Assembly (NCBI GenBank): GCA_014904985.1
Contig: MU128984.1
Span: 161,725-206,832, forward strand
Reading direction: 5' to 3'
Source of the DNA: Hydnum rufescens UP504
Taxonomy: Eukaryota; Basidiomycota; Agaricomycetes; Cantharellales; Hydnaceae
DNA: 45,108 bases
How positions within the stretch are numbered: the first letter of the stretch is position 1; the number at the start of each line of letters is the position of its first letter. The notes below the pieces were generated by a model. The model was not told the origin of the DNA. It saw nothing but the letters and a program-made list of their open reading frames with translations, and searched no databases. A program made the translations under genes and the position numbers. This document shows positions 10,802-24,884 of this stretch, piece by piece.

Positions 10802-13800
10802 CTAAGCGGCCCCCTGAACCTCATCAAGATCCACCCAACCATTGGAGCCGCTCAAGTATCGACAGCTGAGAACGGTCTCGAATGTGGGACGACGAGATAT
10901 ATCCACCTGGAGACATGCCTTGATAAGTGCGGCCGCGTCGCCCAAACGCCCTCCTCCATCCTCCTCACGACCCTCCTCAGCTTTGGCGTGCTCCTTTTCC
11001 TCATTGTACTCCTCAGTGTACGGAGGCACGGAGAACGCCAGCTCAGTGGAGGACGTGAAGGAGTACAGACTCGTCGGCACAAGAGGGGCAGCGAGTGGCG
11101 GCATCTCAAGTGGCATGCTCCGTCCACATCGCTCTTCTAAGGCCAAAAGAGCCTTGGAATTGGGTGCGAGGCCGGCGGCCGCTTCACTCGCAGTAGAGAA
11201 GGGACATTCACCCGTCACGAGCACGTAGGAGACTATACCGAACGCCCATACGTCTTGTGGGGGACCAGCATACCTCTCTCCACGTAAAATCTCCGGTCCT
11301 GCATAATCCAGACTATAATGTAAAACCCAAAGAGGCTCAGTAAGCCCAACCAATTCCTATCGAAACAGTAGGATTCTTTGCTCACGTGCCACTGAATGTA
11401 TCCCAACCCTCTTTCTTTACTATTCCACTGCTCCCGAAGTCAATTAGCCAGCACCGACCGTCTTCGGCCTAGAACAACGTTCTCGTCTTTTATATCCCGG
11501 TGACAGATTCCACGGGCATGGAGAAACGCAAGTGCATCTGCAATCTGGCCAAGATAACTTCGGATTAAGGACGCTGGAAGACCCATTGGGTATCGCTCTA
11601 CAAGATCGAAGAGATCCGAGGGAAACTTTTGATTGCCCGAAGGAGAGTGCGGTGGGAGCGGTGGAGAAGGTAAGTGCGACGACAGAGGTATATACCCATA
11701 CGGACGGGAAGAATGAGATTGAAGAGGAACAGGAGAAGGGAATGGAGGGAAGGAGGGCTTTGCTGCGGGAAGAATGAGATAGTAGTAATGCGCGTCCTCG
11801 AAGAAATCGAGAAGAGGTATGATCGATGGATGACCGTGATGGATCGCCCCTTCTCGCCAAACCCAGTTTCCTTGATGAGACTCGATGTGGGGATGCCGAG
11901 CCGAAGATACATGCTGCACAGTGGGAGCTGTGAGAGAGGGATTGGGCGTGTCACCCGAAGTCTCAGGACACCCATCAATCGTAGAAAAAGAGGAAACGGA
12001 GGATGCAGCACTACCGTCTCTATTCGAAGTCGTGGTGGCAGTAGACGTGCGAGAGTGTTTGCTCGAAGCAGAAAACAAAGGCGGGTTCAACATCATACTG
12101 CAGCTGGAACATGCACATGCTGTAGTGTCACCTTCCGAATTCTTTCCATCTTCGCCAACATCCTAATCAGTTTCACGGTTATCAATCTGACAAGTGACAG
12201 AATATTCACCTCCACCACTGACATCCCCAGCTTGACCCTCCGCCTCCCAATACTTGAATCTCAATGGATCCCAGGGTCTCCTAGACGGTAAGACATAACT
12301 AGTAGACGAGAGTGCAGACATTACATAGATCTCGATAGGGATTGTTCCGAGAACAGGATGTTTCTTCCAGCAGTCTGCAAGAATGCGGGATTTGATGACC
12401 TGCTTCATTATGAGTGGGGGCTATTCGTCACGGAAAAAGCGATGACAATCAGAGACCAAAAATAACGAGATGTCAGCACATGTTCCCTAATCTCTTCTTG
12501 CAAACAGAGGAGGACAATGAGAGAATGACACCGGAGCCTTCGGGAAGAAGACAAAGAAAGAGAGAAATACGAATATATTCACGCACCCCAAGGTCTTCAC
12601 CGCTGGTCTCGCTCACCGACCTCTTTTCTCTAACGCGTTTCACAAGCCCGTAAGCCCCGCGACCGGCTTCGCCCTGGATGGAAAAATCATCGATGGTGCG
12701 CTGCCCGCATCGGAAGGTCCCTTCGCCAGTGGGCTCTTCTACCCAAACTCCTGGACGCAGATCGTGATGTGGCATCAGGGATATGTCCGTTGAAGCCACT
12801 GGGATAGCAGGGATTGAAATGGTAGTGGACCTGGGACTCGGTACCGGTTCGGATTGCAGAGCCCTCAGGCTCACCTCGCTCACAGGTATAGGTTGCACAT
12901 GTGAGAGCACACCTAGCTCTTCGGCCTCGCTTTCAAGGTCAGTCCCAGCTTCACCTTCAATCGCCCAGTCCTTTGGCACAGGTTCGGATGACGGAAGGGA
13001 TGCCGTAGGAAAAAGGGGGGATAGGGGCAATGGGATAACGCGCCCTGCAATAAGCGATATCCTTTTCTGGGATTCTCGTCTACGGGGAGGATGCGGGCGC
13101 TGCAACGGTTGACGGGACCAAGTTGGCGAGACGGGGTCCTGGAATGATGGGAATAATGGAAGAGATAACGAGTTTAGTGGCCGGGGTGGGTCTGACAGTG
13201 GAAATGAATGAGATATAGCGGATGACGACACGAGTCGGGGGATGGGGAGGGAAGGAGAACGGTGGGTCGAAGAGTAGGGTGAGAGGTGTAAAGGGTTGTA
13301 TGCTGAAGAAGAGAGGCGTGAAGGCGACATGGAAGGTAGTGTAGAAGTGCGCGGAGAGGAGGGGCGTGTTGATGGTGCGGACACTGGTTGGAGGTGTGGT
13401 GTGGACAATGATGCTGGCCGGGATTGTGCTCCTGCTGCGGAAACAGACGAGGAGGGTGCAGAACGAACAGTGGGCGATAGACGTGCAAGGAGGGAATAAA
13501 AATAATCTTCTTCTTTGGAAATCGGGGACTCCTGGTTATGTAGGGCCGGTTCTGGGATTGACGCTAAGACGGAAAGACGGGGAATGGTAGGGGTTGCGAG
13601 TCCAACACTATGAGGGCCCAATGAATCAGGCGCAGAGCGCGGAGAAATTGGAGACGTGGCGCTAGGTGCGGGTGGTTCCCGCGCAATCGCATAATCTCGC
13701 TCATAAATATCATGAGCACTTAAGGTAGAGAAGGAAGGAGGGGCACGGCCATTCAACTGGGTGTTGAAGTGTACTCGAAGAGCCTCTATTCTTTCATCGG

Positions 13801-14508
13801 GGTCGCGTTCACCATCGGGATCTGGATCATTTTCAACCTCTTCTCGGAGGATATAATGGTCGAGATCATCTTCCTCATCGGTCTCAGACTCGTCCCCTTT
13901 CCAGGTGGAGTCGAAACCTCTGCCCACACCGACTTATTCCCCAGGAAGTACCAAGCACTCCGGTAGCGCGCATCTATTTGCAGTAAGTTAGTCAGAATCG
14001 GATTGGCAAACAATATCAGAGCAGTCATGTGGAGCAATGTGGCATTACTACATACTATTTTAGGTGAGTGGGGCATTGCGAGAGGCGTGCTCCCAGAGAG
14101 GCCGTCGCCAAAAGTGGACGCGAAAGAAGAAGACGAAGACAAAGATGAATGGGAAGAGTGAAATGCCACGCTGGGAGGTAGATCGAGTTGTGTGGGTATA
14201 ATAGTATTTTCTACGGGTGCGTCGGGCTGATCCTCTGAGTAGGATTGCATTAGCGGAGGCGGTGGGATTTCCTGCTTCCAGGCATGAGCCGTAACAGGAT
14301 CATGGATCTTGCTGTTACTATAGGGAAGATCTAAGACGTGATAGCCTTGAGTCTGGACGACTTGCTGCACGAGGGGAGGTCCAAGCGCGGGGGCGGTCGA
14401 TGTTGTAGATGCTTCATACGGGACTTCTATCGGCGAACGAGTGCTGGCAGAAGACAGAATAGGTGGGTGCTGAAGGCAGTCTATGAGTGGATCGGGGGGA
14501 GGGACCAT
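10802..14508 (-). CDS. PASK/CAMK-type Ser/Thr protein kinase with long low-complexity N-terminus
   Basis: About 1,090 codons in at least five exons: 14508 to about 14055, about 13935-12597, 12420-12223, 12162-11386 and 11312-10802. The start at 14508 is the first ATG before a Pro/Ser-rich region. The kinase domain shows the glycine loop GRGAYGLV, the beta-3 lysine in VIKSRILADCWKKH (a hallmark of PAS-kinase relatives), HRDIKDENVVL, LIDFGSSG and YAGPEIL, then the stop at 10802-10804. No PAS domain was seen. Relatives regulate carbon storage and translation (general knowledge). A single extra G (C at 11468/11469 on +) breaks the frame between HRDIKDEN and IDFG; the duplicated copy at 33.6 kb lacks that base. 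Introns at 12421-12596, 12163-12222 and 11313-11385 have consensus ends; the 14.0-kb intron phase is unresolved. Confidence 0.85.
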
Positions 14509-15396
14509 CGGGTCTCCGCCTTTTAGGTGGAGAGGCAAGAGTTTTCTGAACGGTGGAAATAGATCCGGAAGCTCGGCCGAAGCCGACGCCCTCCAAACGC
14601 AATGGCTTTCGACGGCGCCAATGTGGACGTGAGAGAAATGAATATCGATGGTAAAATACACAATAAATAAACTGTTCAAAACTGTCCCGCCCAAGCAACG
14701 TAAAAAGCACACTGTAAATCACATATTCGGCCACTACCGAGATGAGAAGGTGGCATAAAATCCCCCAAAATGGCAAGGGCGGTAAGGCGATCATATGTAG
14801 TGGTTAAGCTTATCACGATGTGCATGTCTCGGACGGTTCGCATGGCATAGCGGCTATTTTCACAACACCCGCGCTGTGATGGCTTGTTTGTGGCCGTCTG
14901 ATCCTCCTTGGAGTTGTATAGGCGCTTGGGCATGAGTGAGGATCGTGTTAGGATGGACAAAGATGAGCGTCGCATTGTAATAATTGCCCAGTAACCACAC
15001 AAAAGCACTGATTCGCTGGAGTGAGATCTCAAGGTGGACGGCGACTCTACACCCCCGCGAGCCTTGATGTTTCCTTGCCCCACGCCTGCGGGCCAGGGGT
15101 AGGCTACAGGGTGAGATGGAGATTAGAGTCACGGGGATACGATTCAATCTCCGACGCTGTGAAAAGCAGTTTTTTTTTTTTCAGTTCCCATCTACTTACT
15201 CCTCCGCCCCCTCCCCCAACCATCCTCCCAGTAAGTTACTCTCTTCCATTCCACCCTCTCCCCACGTCTTCTCTCCTACAGCCATGCTCGTCGATTTGCC
15301 GATCAACGCATCGCTGCGTGGTGTCTAGCGTGACACCATCGATCACCGGTCCTAACTTTCTTCATCCCTTCAAGATACCTTCAATACTAGAATACT
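14509..15396. promoter_or_regulatory. Divergent promoter region between kinase and TEF1; TEF1 5' UTR
   Basis: Kinase (-) and TEF1 (+) diverge from this 0.9-kb gap, which has no recognisable gene. Its right part is the strongly pyrimidine-rich TEF1 leader, with a poly-T run near 15170-15181 and CT blocks to 15280. A 5' UTR intron fits 15231-15281 (gtaagt ... ctacag, 51 bp). No TATA box is evident. The CT-rich leader fits a highly expressed fungal gene. Confidence 0.55.
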
Positions 15397-17216
<1,820 letters not shown>

Positions 17217-17548
17217 TCGTGTTTGCAACAACGGAAAAGAGAGCGAAAAGGAAACCAATCAACACGCGCTCATACACCATGTTGTTTTCTTTTAAGGTCA
17301 TGTTGCGACACTATTTCTTCCATCCTCCCTCATAACGACCTGTTTTTTTACAACCAATCTCCTCTTTTCTTACACATGTTCATATACTCTCGTTCTCTTC
17401 TGTTGACGTCTTGCTAAGTTTGTACACCATCATGGGCATCTTCGTCAATTTGAGGAAGTAAACTCGCAGACTGGCAGATAAGCCTGGACGGCCCGGAGCG
17501 GAGACTGCAATTGCCGTGCCCCTCTAGCTTTCTAGATCTATAAGCATC
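17217..17548. other. TEF1 3' UTR and short intergenic gap
   Basis: T-rich untranslated sequence after the TEF1 stop, followed by the promoter of the phosphatase gene on the same strand. No other feature was seen. Confidence 0.5.
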
Positions 17549-19040
17549 ATGCCTCTAGAAACTATCTACATAGCGCGCCACGGTACAGCCGTTCTGCTAC
17601 TCCCAGAAGTGTCAGGGATAGTCCTGATGTCTTTTTCTTGCAAATATCATGAACGCTTGCTGATGATATGGATATGGATCCTTCATCGAACTTGATACTC
17701 TCACATATTTTGGATGATCCTCGCCGATGACCCCTAGGCTTCAGGCTCAACTTTGTCACTATGGAATGGAAGAGCCTAACAGGACTCGCACGCGATCCGC
17801 CCCTAGCGAGCTATGGTGTGGTATGTACACCTTCACCCTGCCACCATTGGTTTCGAACAGTCCGATCGCTAATGAGTTTGATTGTATCTGAATCTTGCCT
17901 CGGTTTGATGGACTGACCTGTGAATATAGTCTCAAGCTATGGAGCTAGCGCAGTATTTCATGTCGCTGCCAGTTGAACAACGGCCCACCGCTATCTTCTC
18001 CTCTGGATTCTGCAAGTATCAGCTTTAGCCGACACTCCATGGGTAATTTTTAACGAGTTCCTTGTTTGAACCCCCTCGTCCTTCTTTACTTCCTCATCCG
18101 CCCTCGCTGCTGGTGGATTCGGGTCCATCCCCAAATGTGGCATTGTGGTACGGACAGACCGATGTCTGCAGACGGCCACACCCATAGCCGAGGCACTTAA
18201 TATTCCCTTATATGTCGAGCAAGGTCAGAATAGTCCTTTCTCCGATTATAATACTTGAAAAGGAGGCAAATAAGTGGACATTCCATAATTTGCGCTGTAC
18301 AAAATTATGCTTTTGTAGGATGTGGCGAATGGTATTCCACAGTGACACCGGGGACAGGCCTCCATCCACGTCCAGGATCAGCCTCCTCGCTCCAGAAATA
18401 CTTCCCCCTCATCGACTCCCGATGGAAACCGACGTGGTATCCGAGCCGCAAAGGCGAGACCCTTCGAGAGCTTCACAACCGAACGGCATCGTTTCTCCGC
18501 GCCTTTCTGGCCCGCCAGGATCTTGCTTCCATCCCTCCTTCTTCTCCCGACTCGCCAGCGCATGACAATGCGGATCTGGCGACGGATGTGCAGCTAGAGT
18601 TGGGGAAGCACAAACGTATATTATTTCTGGGTCACGGTGCCAGTGTCATCGCGCTCGCGAAGGAGTTGAGTGGGGATATGGATATGGAGCTTCGAGTCGG
18701 GTGCTGTTCCCTCACCACTCTCGTCCCCAAACCGAACGCACAACGATCTGCCATTATTTCTTCTCTCTCCCCATCGGAAGTCATCAATGCTGGTGGGCCT
18801 AAAGGGAATGCGTTATTGGGACAGTGGGACGTGGTGAGCAAAGCCGACGCCTCATTCCTCGCTGGAGGTGTGGAACGCGACTGGGGGCTCGAAGACGTTG
18901 TTCTGGATGGCCAAGTCGTTAGCGAAGATGGTGTCCCCGGCACCGAGGGCCAAGACGAGGATCCAAAGGATGCAGGACTTCAAGTTGCCCTCCCTAAAGC
19001 TGTCCTTGATACATTTCACATTTCGCATTCTAGATTGTAA
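17549..19040 (+). CDS. Histidine-phosphatase (phosphoglycerate-mutase-like) family protein
   Basis: Five exons, 17549-17582, 17738-17820, 17930-18011, 18158-18223 and 18319-19040, give 987 nt and 328 residues in one open frame. The catalytic motif ARHG (residues about 9-12) is split by intron 1 (155 bp). FRLNF follows, then IFSSGFYRC near residues 62-70, a family Arg region, VEQGCGEWYS, and the second catalytic histidine in FLGHGAS near residue 190. Intron 3 (18012-18157) has the donor gcaagt and acceptor ggacag, a GC-AG intron; using it restores FYRCLQTA, so the call is strong. Fungal relatives include the TFIIIC tau55-type histidine phosphatases, but I see no domain beyond the phosphatase, so the substrate is unknown. 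It converges with the minus-strand gene ending at 19185. Confidence 0.88.
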
Positions 19041-19184
19041 CTCTTAGAATTTCCTGGACGCTACGGGTTCCTAAATATGGAAAGTAGAGCAACAATGTCT
19101 TGTATAGTTGAGAAACATTTACGAGGACGATACACCTGTAAAAGCTTAGACCGCCCATGAAGTACATCAATGGATTATCTATAG

Positions 19185-20797
19185 TCATCTCACATCTAGA
19201 GGCACCCCAGGCAGTCGGAGCGGCTGGGAACGCTGTGTACCAGTTAACACGGCATTCTTGATAGTCCCTTCCCATGCCTTAAACCACTCGCCTTCCCTCA
19301 CACCAAATGGCCCAGCTTCGAGTGGCACAGCCCAGTCCGGAAGGGCAGTCCCGTCTGTGGCAGTGCGTGGGGGCATGGGTGCAGTTCGGTTCAGTGCGTA
19401 TGCAGCGCCACAAACCTTCCATCGGCCCCCTCCCTGTTCGTGAAAACGCCGAAAGAGCCAGACGAAAGGGTAGATGAGAAGGACCCACAAAATGACTTTA
19501 ATCCAAACGTTTGACAGGGCGCGAGAGAGGGGGGTGTCAGGACGGATGTAGATGTTGTTCGCAGTGGTCTCGAAAGTGACACTAGAGACGCCAGTGATAG
19601 CGAGTGGACCGGATGACGTCGTGAAGGGCTGCCAGTACAAGATGTATTGAGAGACCATAACAAGAATCTGTGGGAAACTTACCTTCTCGTAGTTGAGCAA
19701 GGTTCCAACCATAAACAACCTGGATCCAAGGAATCGTCACGAGTCATCCCAGAGAGTGATGGACACAATCATATCTCTTACTTTTCGGAAGGTGAACTCC
19801 TTGAGGGTCTTGTTGCTCGCGCAATAGTCATCTGCCCATTGTCTGGGCGTCAACTTGGACTTCATCGGCCGTCGATCGCCCAGCGAAATGTTCAGCGAGT
19901 CCTTCTGTATATCGTAGCCACGGAGGAAGACCCGCATCTGATGCGAGTCTGATTCCACTGAGACATGCGCTTCCTCTCCCGACGATTAGCGGCCCTCCAC
20001 AGTGGCCGGAGCACGCCTTCTCCCTCTTCGATAAGTCGTATAGGACCACCTTGAGGACGCCGTCCTGTGAGCCATGCCCAACGGGATGGGGTGGCAGGTG
20101 CGATATCCTCCGTCTCTGGGTCCGGACTTCGCATCACTTGTTTGTACATCTCGCCTCGATATCCAGGATTCAGGTCGTCTAATGTCCATATCTCGGGAGT
20201 GCTGTGGCGCTTTAGAATATAGGACAGGTCAATGTTGAAATCGAAATCGGTCACTCGAACGGTGTCCACTTCTGAAGTAGAGGTCAGGTTGCAATGAAAA
20301 ATGAGCTTCCCAGGCAGAAGACCTGACCAGTCTTCGTCCTCTCTTCGCCATTGTTAATTGTAGTGATCACTCTTGTGCGGCTCTCTTCATGAACACCATT
20401 TAAATGCAAACGAAAAGTAGGTGGGCTGTTCCCGCACATCACTGGGCTAGAACTGGAAGAATATCCACAAAAGAGCAACGTACTGGAGTTGCGTGAGGAG
20501 AAAGCGATAAAGAGCTTCGCCATCTTCGTTCAAGTGGGCATCATGTGAAACGATATCGCCAGACGAGGTCACACTGTACTCCGCGTCCCAAGTCGAGAAT
20601 TCTGGCGGACTGCTAAAAGAGGCGTTAGAATCACTAGTAGTAATAGCGTCCCGATGAGGCTTGTTCGTGCTGCTCAGGCTTGATAAATTTATAGACGTGG
20701 TGCTTGGGCCCGCGATCGCTTCCTCAAAGGTGGGGAGAGAATCGTTATCGTCCGGGACCTTGGGGAGTGCGCTGGATTTTGCGGCGTCAAGAATCAT
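19185..20797 (-). CDS. Conserved fungal protein of unknown function, C-terminal membrane segment (frame breaks)
   Basis: Starts at ATG 20797 (MILDAAKSS). The N-terminus is acidic and Ser-rich with SLPTFEEA; then come EALYRFLLTQ, PPTFRLHLNG, VTDFDFNIDLSYIL, TLDDLNPGYRGEMYKQ and RWAWLTGRRP, then FLRGYDI, QWADDYCASNKTLKEF and YGWNLAQLRE. Near the end one hydrophobic segment (VWIKVILWVLLIYPFVWLF, about 19498-19442) precedes a cytosolic tail. The layout resembles a family of fungal PTHR37848-like proteins with no known role (from memory). Introns fit at 19720-19781 (62 bp), 19629-19682 (54 bp) and near 20430-20490. Two places need a one-base shift: near 20340-20375, where an improbable 32-bp intron is the alternative, and at about 19584. 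Either a slightly damaged gene or assembly indels. Confidence 0.65.
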
Positions 20798-20975
20798 AAT
20801 TCCGCCTCTGCCTGGTGTTGAGTCAGTGCACATCCAATTTTTGCTTCCTCTCCGTGACCTTTGTCAACTCACTGAACCCGCCGCCCTCCTACTCCTCATC
20901 CTCCGTTCCCCTCTCCCCCTTTCCTCGCTTTCCATTCCCTACCCACATCTTACCTCTTCCTCTCGCCACTCCCCA
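20798..20975. promoter_or_regulatory. Short bidirectional promoter
   Basis: Only about 178 bp separate the start of the minus-strand membrane protein gene from the start of the KH-domain gene. The right half is pyrimidine-rich on the + strand (ctcctcatcctccgttcccctctccccc), typical of fungal leaders. The two genes must share control elements. Confidence 0.5.
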
Positions 20976-22123
20976 ATGGCTGACCGTACGTTGTCCCACC
21001 TACGGGGCGTGAAACAACGCGCTGACGAAAAAGTAGAGTCCGAATCCCGCCCGAGCTCTCCCAGCGGAGCCCTCACTCTTCGCAGTTTGGTCAGTACTAA
21101 AGAAGCCGGTGTGATCATCGGCAAAGGCGGTAAAAACGTCGCCGAACTCAGGGAACAGACTGGTGTAAAGGCTGGTGTTTCGAAAGTCGTTCCTGGAGTC
21201 CACGAACGAGTGCTTAGTGTCAGTGGCTCCGTGGAAGGCGTAGCCAAGGTAAATCGGTTGGATCCCAATAACCCAGTCTTTTGCTCCTCGTTTTTCACGA
21301 ATTTTTGTACCTTCTGTTTCAGGCATATTCCCTCATTATCAGCCAACTACTTGATCCAGAGGCTTCCTCCAATTCACCAGGCGTAGTTGGCCCCACTCCC
21401 TCTCATACCTCTCTCCGACTTCTTATCTCACACAACCTCATGGGAACAATCATTGGCCGCCAAGGTCTCAAAATAAAAGCCATCCAAGATGCCTCTGGCG
21501 CGCGTATGGTTGCCTCGAAAGATATGCTACCTCAATCCACAGAACGTGTAGTCGAAGTTCAAGGTACTGCGGATGGTATCGGGCGTGCAGTCGAAGAAAT
21601 TGGGAGATGTCTATTGGAAGATTGGGAGCGTGGCCTTGGAACAGTCCTTTACCACCCAGGCGTCGAGGAGAGAAGAGATGGTAAGCGCAGCTTTCCTTCC
21701 GGTGATCGTGGTGGCGAACGCAAGCGAGCGAATGGGGACGCTTCCTATCGTAATGGCCATAGCAATGCACCTCGTAACAATGGCCCAGCCCCTGTTGTTG
21801 CGTCTTCCTCTCCACCATCATCACCTCCTCCTGGAACCCCTACTGCAGTATCCTCCACTCCTCCCAATTTCCGCACACAAAATATCTCTATCCCTTCGGA
21901 TATGGTAGGCTGTATTATTGGACGTCAAGGTACAAAAATAACGGAAATCCGTCGTCTTTCCGGCTCTAAAATATCCATCGCCAAGTCACCACATGATGAA
22001 ACCGGCGAACGGATGTTCACGATTGTGGGAACGCCCGAGGCGAACGAGAAAGCTCTGTTTTTGCTTTACAATCAGTTGGAAAGTGAGAAGGAGAGGCGTG
22101 TTGGCAGGGAGACCGCCGAATAG
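20976..22123 (+). CDS. Triple-KH RNA-binding protein (PCBP/Rnc1/Hek2-like)
   Basis: Three KH domains with intact GXXG loops. KH1 has GVIIGKGGKNV (about 21108-21140), KH2 has GTIIGRQGLKI (about 21444-21476), and KH3 has GCIIGRQGTKI (about 21909-21941). KH2 and KH3 are joined by a Ser/Pro/Asn-rich linker. This is the poly(C)-binding type, whose fungal members bind mRNAs and affect stability, localisation or telomeric chromatin (general knowledge). Start ATG 20976. A 51-bp intron at 20986-21036 (gtacgt ... aagtag) is likely, giving about 340 residues; reading through it gives 357. The 74-bp intron 21249-21322 is clear. No frame problem was found. It is divergent from the gene ending at 20797. 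Confidence 0.9.
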
Positions 22124-23885
22124 GCTCACCCTCTCTAATACCCATTACCACAAGGGTGATGGTTTTCGCCGGATATGGATCGCAATCTACTTGCCAATAT
22201 TTCACTTTGTCCGATTCGCCCACCGAGGACGCCACATGGCCAGCCAGAGGAATGGCAAACCTCCCACTCTCATCATCCCTGCTCAAACTCTCCAACCCTA
22301 TGTCTTAACACCCCATGACCTCTTCTTGATCAAAGCGCCAGCATCCTCTCTCTTCCTCGCCTCGCCTCGCCTCAGCATGTCATCCTACTTCTATCTTCGA
22401 ATTTTGCTCGTAGCCTCACAAAACGCTCTCGCACCGTCTCCTTTTTGTCCATTCGTTCTCTCATCCGTCCCCTCTCCCCTCTTCAAAACAAATTCAATTG
22501 CTGCTCCCCAAAGATCAAGTCTGGGTTGCTCGCTCTCTTCCTTCCTCCCTCGGATTGTGCCCTTTGGGATTACGTTCGCCATTCGATATTACGGGAGAGT
22601 AGTCTACGAAGATGTATGGTGCTTCAGATTCTTCATCTGGTAGTAGCATCAACCTAGTATAGGTCCCCAGTCCCCTTGCTGGCGACTGCATCCGCAATGA
22701 TACTTGATAAAGATCTCCTGGCACCCTGTGGCCCTGAATCCGTGTTCAAATCCGAACCATAATGTTGCTCGCGCAAATGACGCTGTACACTGTGGGATCC
22801 AACTGCCCCAAAAATTAGTAGATTACGATCTTCACTGTGCCGGTGACCTAAAGGCACCCGCTTGCGACATTCTTACTGTACCAAGATTACCGGTTGCCCT
22901 TGAACATTTTTGGAAAAGTCACTGCTTTTTTTCTTGCAAGTCAACGCAAGGAAAAAAACCATTGACATTGGACGAAGTTCCAGTTGTGGATGGGATTAAA
23001 CCCCTTGGAAATTCTGGGGTGACTGAGTGAAATTTGAGGGGTACCAATTCTAGATGTCTAGAGACTGGTTCCTGAATAGCAGAAGACAGGGCAACTGTTG
23101 GAAATGTAGTTGTCGATATCTATTGTGTGCGCCGGGTCTGTGATGGGCACCATTTATCGTTAGCACGCTCAGCGACTCACTCAATCGATCGATAATGGTT
23201 TAGGCGGTTGCACCAAGCGTGTATCTCAAGTTCAACGCGGTGCACAGTAAACTAATGGTTTACCCCTTGCTTTGCTGGGCCACAAAGGCGACAGCTTGGC
23301 AATGTAGCCGAAAATGATTACTCCTTGTAGAATTCTCACATGATTACACGCCCAGAGAGCGCGGGTGATTCAGATAAATTCAACATCTTGGAAGCCCTCA
23401 TCAACCAAGCCATGTCTTGTTCACCCCTTCGCCCGAGGGTCCGTTTTGTTCTCTCCCAAAAGAGAACGGACTTGTTGGGAGTGGGAGTTCGATCTCAAAC
23501 GGGTTTCCTGGAGTGTATAACGATAATCGATAATTGGCAGCTGATCGAGGTTATCCCGAAATTGCGTGTGGGTGCATCCGTATTTGAGTTTCAAGTCGTA
23601 GTTCAAGGGACCACAGAGATAGCCCACCTGGCCGATATCGCCTTTATGTTACGGTTTCGTTCCAACCAGAGATGATATTTTCATGCAATAGGGTGAAATC
23701 ACCAATCTCGATGAAACGAAACAATTGATGGTCTCAGGCCTATAATATTGTGGGCAATGAGATGGAGTTCGCTGTCAGTCCAGTGTCCTTTGGATCGTTG
23801 GATCGAGCCAAGATTGCATGAGCGAAACAAGAAATTACGGCATGGGCCGCGACAGGCGTAGTCATGTGACCAAACAGCCACATTC
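22124..23885. other. KH gene 3' UTR and 1.7-kb intergenic region
   Basis: 22124-22650 is pyrimidine-rich and probably largely the KH gene 3' UTR. From 22650 to 23885 short frames occur on both strands without recognisable motifs. The last few hundred bases serve as the RPB8 promoter. No tRNA, repeat or mobile element was seen. Confidence 0.45.
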
Positions 23886-24564
23886 ATGGCAACTCGAGAG
23901 TCGAATATCCTTTTCGATGATATCTTCACCGTGCAAGATGTTGACCTCGAGGGAAAGAAATTCGAGCGAGGTAAGGTGTCCCGGGGCATCGTACGTCGAT
24001 CGGTTCTGATCGCCTTCCGTGTGTGTGTGGTTTTTCAGTGTCGCGCCTAGTCGCCAAGTCCCACAGCCACGCTATGCATCTTTCTCTAGACTTTCAACAT
24101 CGAGTTGTATCCCCTTCGGAAAGGGGATGTGTTCACTCTCGCGCTTGCTTCCTCCCTTTCGCGGCAGGTTGTCGAAGTATTAGAGGATGCCGGTGATGTT
24201 CGTGACGTCTGGAGACCGGACGACAAGGGTCGCATTGGGATAGAAACAGGATTACCAGTACGTGATGTATGGAAAAGTTCGTTCACGTTTACTATGTTCA
24301 GATTTCCTTTTCCTCGCCTGAATCCCATCTGATTTTGTGACCTCGTTTTTTATTTAGGTGTATAAATTTGACGACGGCTCTGACGAAGTCGTGTGAGTCT
24401 TTTTTTTTTTTACCGTATCCTTGCAGGGCGACTGTGTAATCAAATTTCGCACCAGCACAGCGTATGCCTCTTTTGGAGGCCTTTTGATGGCTCTCACGGG
24501 TTCATATCGACACTTGCAACACATCGTAATTGGAGAAAATATTTATCTACTTATGAGGCAATAG
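23886..24564 (+). CDS. RPB8: RNA polymerase I/II/III common subunit RPB8, two one-base frame breaks
   Basis: RPB8 (ABC14.5) is an OB-fold subunit shared by the three nuclear RNA polymerases. Exons: 23886-23970, 24039-24276, 24358-24392 and 24456-24564. Recognisable blocks are NILFDDIFTV, VSRLVAKS, YPLRKGDVFTLALASSL, DVWRPDD, DYQYVMYGKVYKFDD and AYASFGGLLMALTGSYRHL, ending LLMRQ. All splice sites and the C-terminus fit the family. The frame must shift twice within exon 2: an extra T at 24092-24094 (LDF then NIEL), and one extra base within 24242-24250 just before DYQYVMYG. Because RPB8 is essential and normally unique, these may be sequence errors; a decayed second copy is the alternative. It is convergent with the transporter gene. 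Confidence 0.85.
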
Positions 24565-24884
24565 TCACCAGTGTCTCAAAACCCTTTTCAACACGTTGTG
24601 CTAGCTTTGCTTTGATTACTGGCGTGAATGGGGTATATATTATTCAAATTAAGATCGTCCAAGTCCTGTCCATGATCTACCGTTCCCGCCAAATTATCCT
24701 TCTTAGATCATTCCACTTCCGTCTCATGATACCGGGTCTCTCGCTCCCGTTCTGAATTTTCAGCTAAATCCATCTCCGTCCCCCTCTGTTCTCGTTCCAC
24801 CTCTCCTCCATGCTGCTGCTGTCCCACCTGACTGGCCTCTGAATCTGGCTGCGACGAGGACGTAGGGCAAGCGAAAATCCGGGA
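24565..24884. other. Convergent 3' gap between RPB8 and the transporter
   Basis: AT-rich 3' flanks of two convergent genes, with no separate feature. If the transporter's C-terminal tail uses the shifted frame, its stop lies at the right edge of this gap. Confidence 0.4.

Noticed and set aside
12473..13927. The Ser/Pro-rich frame as a separate gene
   Set aside because: It ends in the kinase glycine loop and continues across a consensus intron into the beta-3 lysine exon, so it is part of the PASK-type kinase gene.
10802..14508. A PAS domain in the kinase
   Set aside because: The N-terminal half is low-complexity Ser/Pro sequence; no PAS-like pattern could be seen.
22391..22724. Overlapping frames after the KH gene
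   Set aside because: Pyrimidine-rich UTR-like sequence; no conserved motif and no splice logic.
24105..24332. A separate small gene starting LYPLRKGD
   Set aside because: It is RPB8 exon 2 after a one-base frame change, then reads into an intron.
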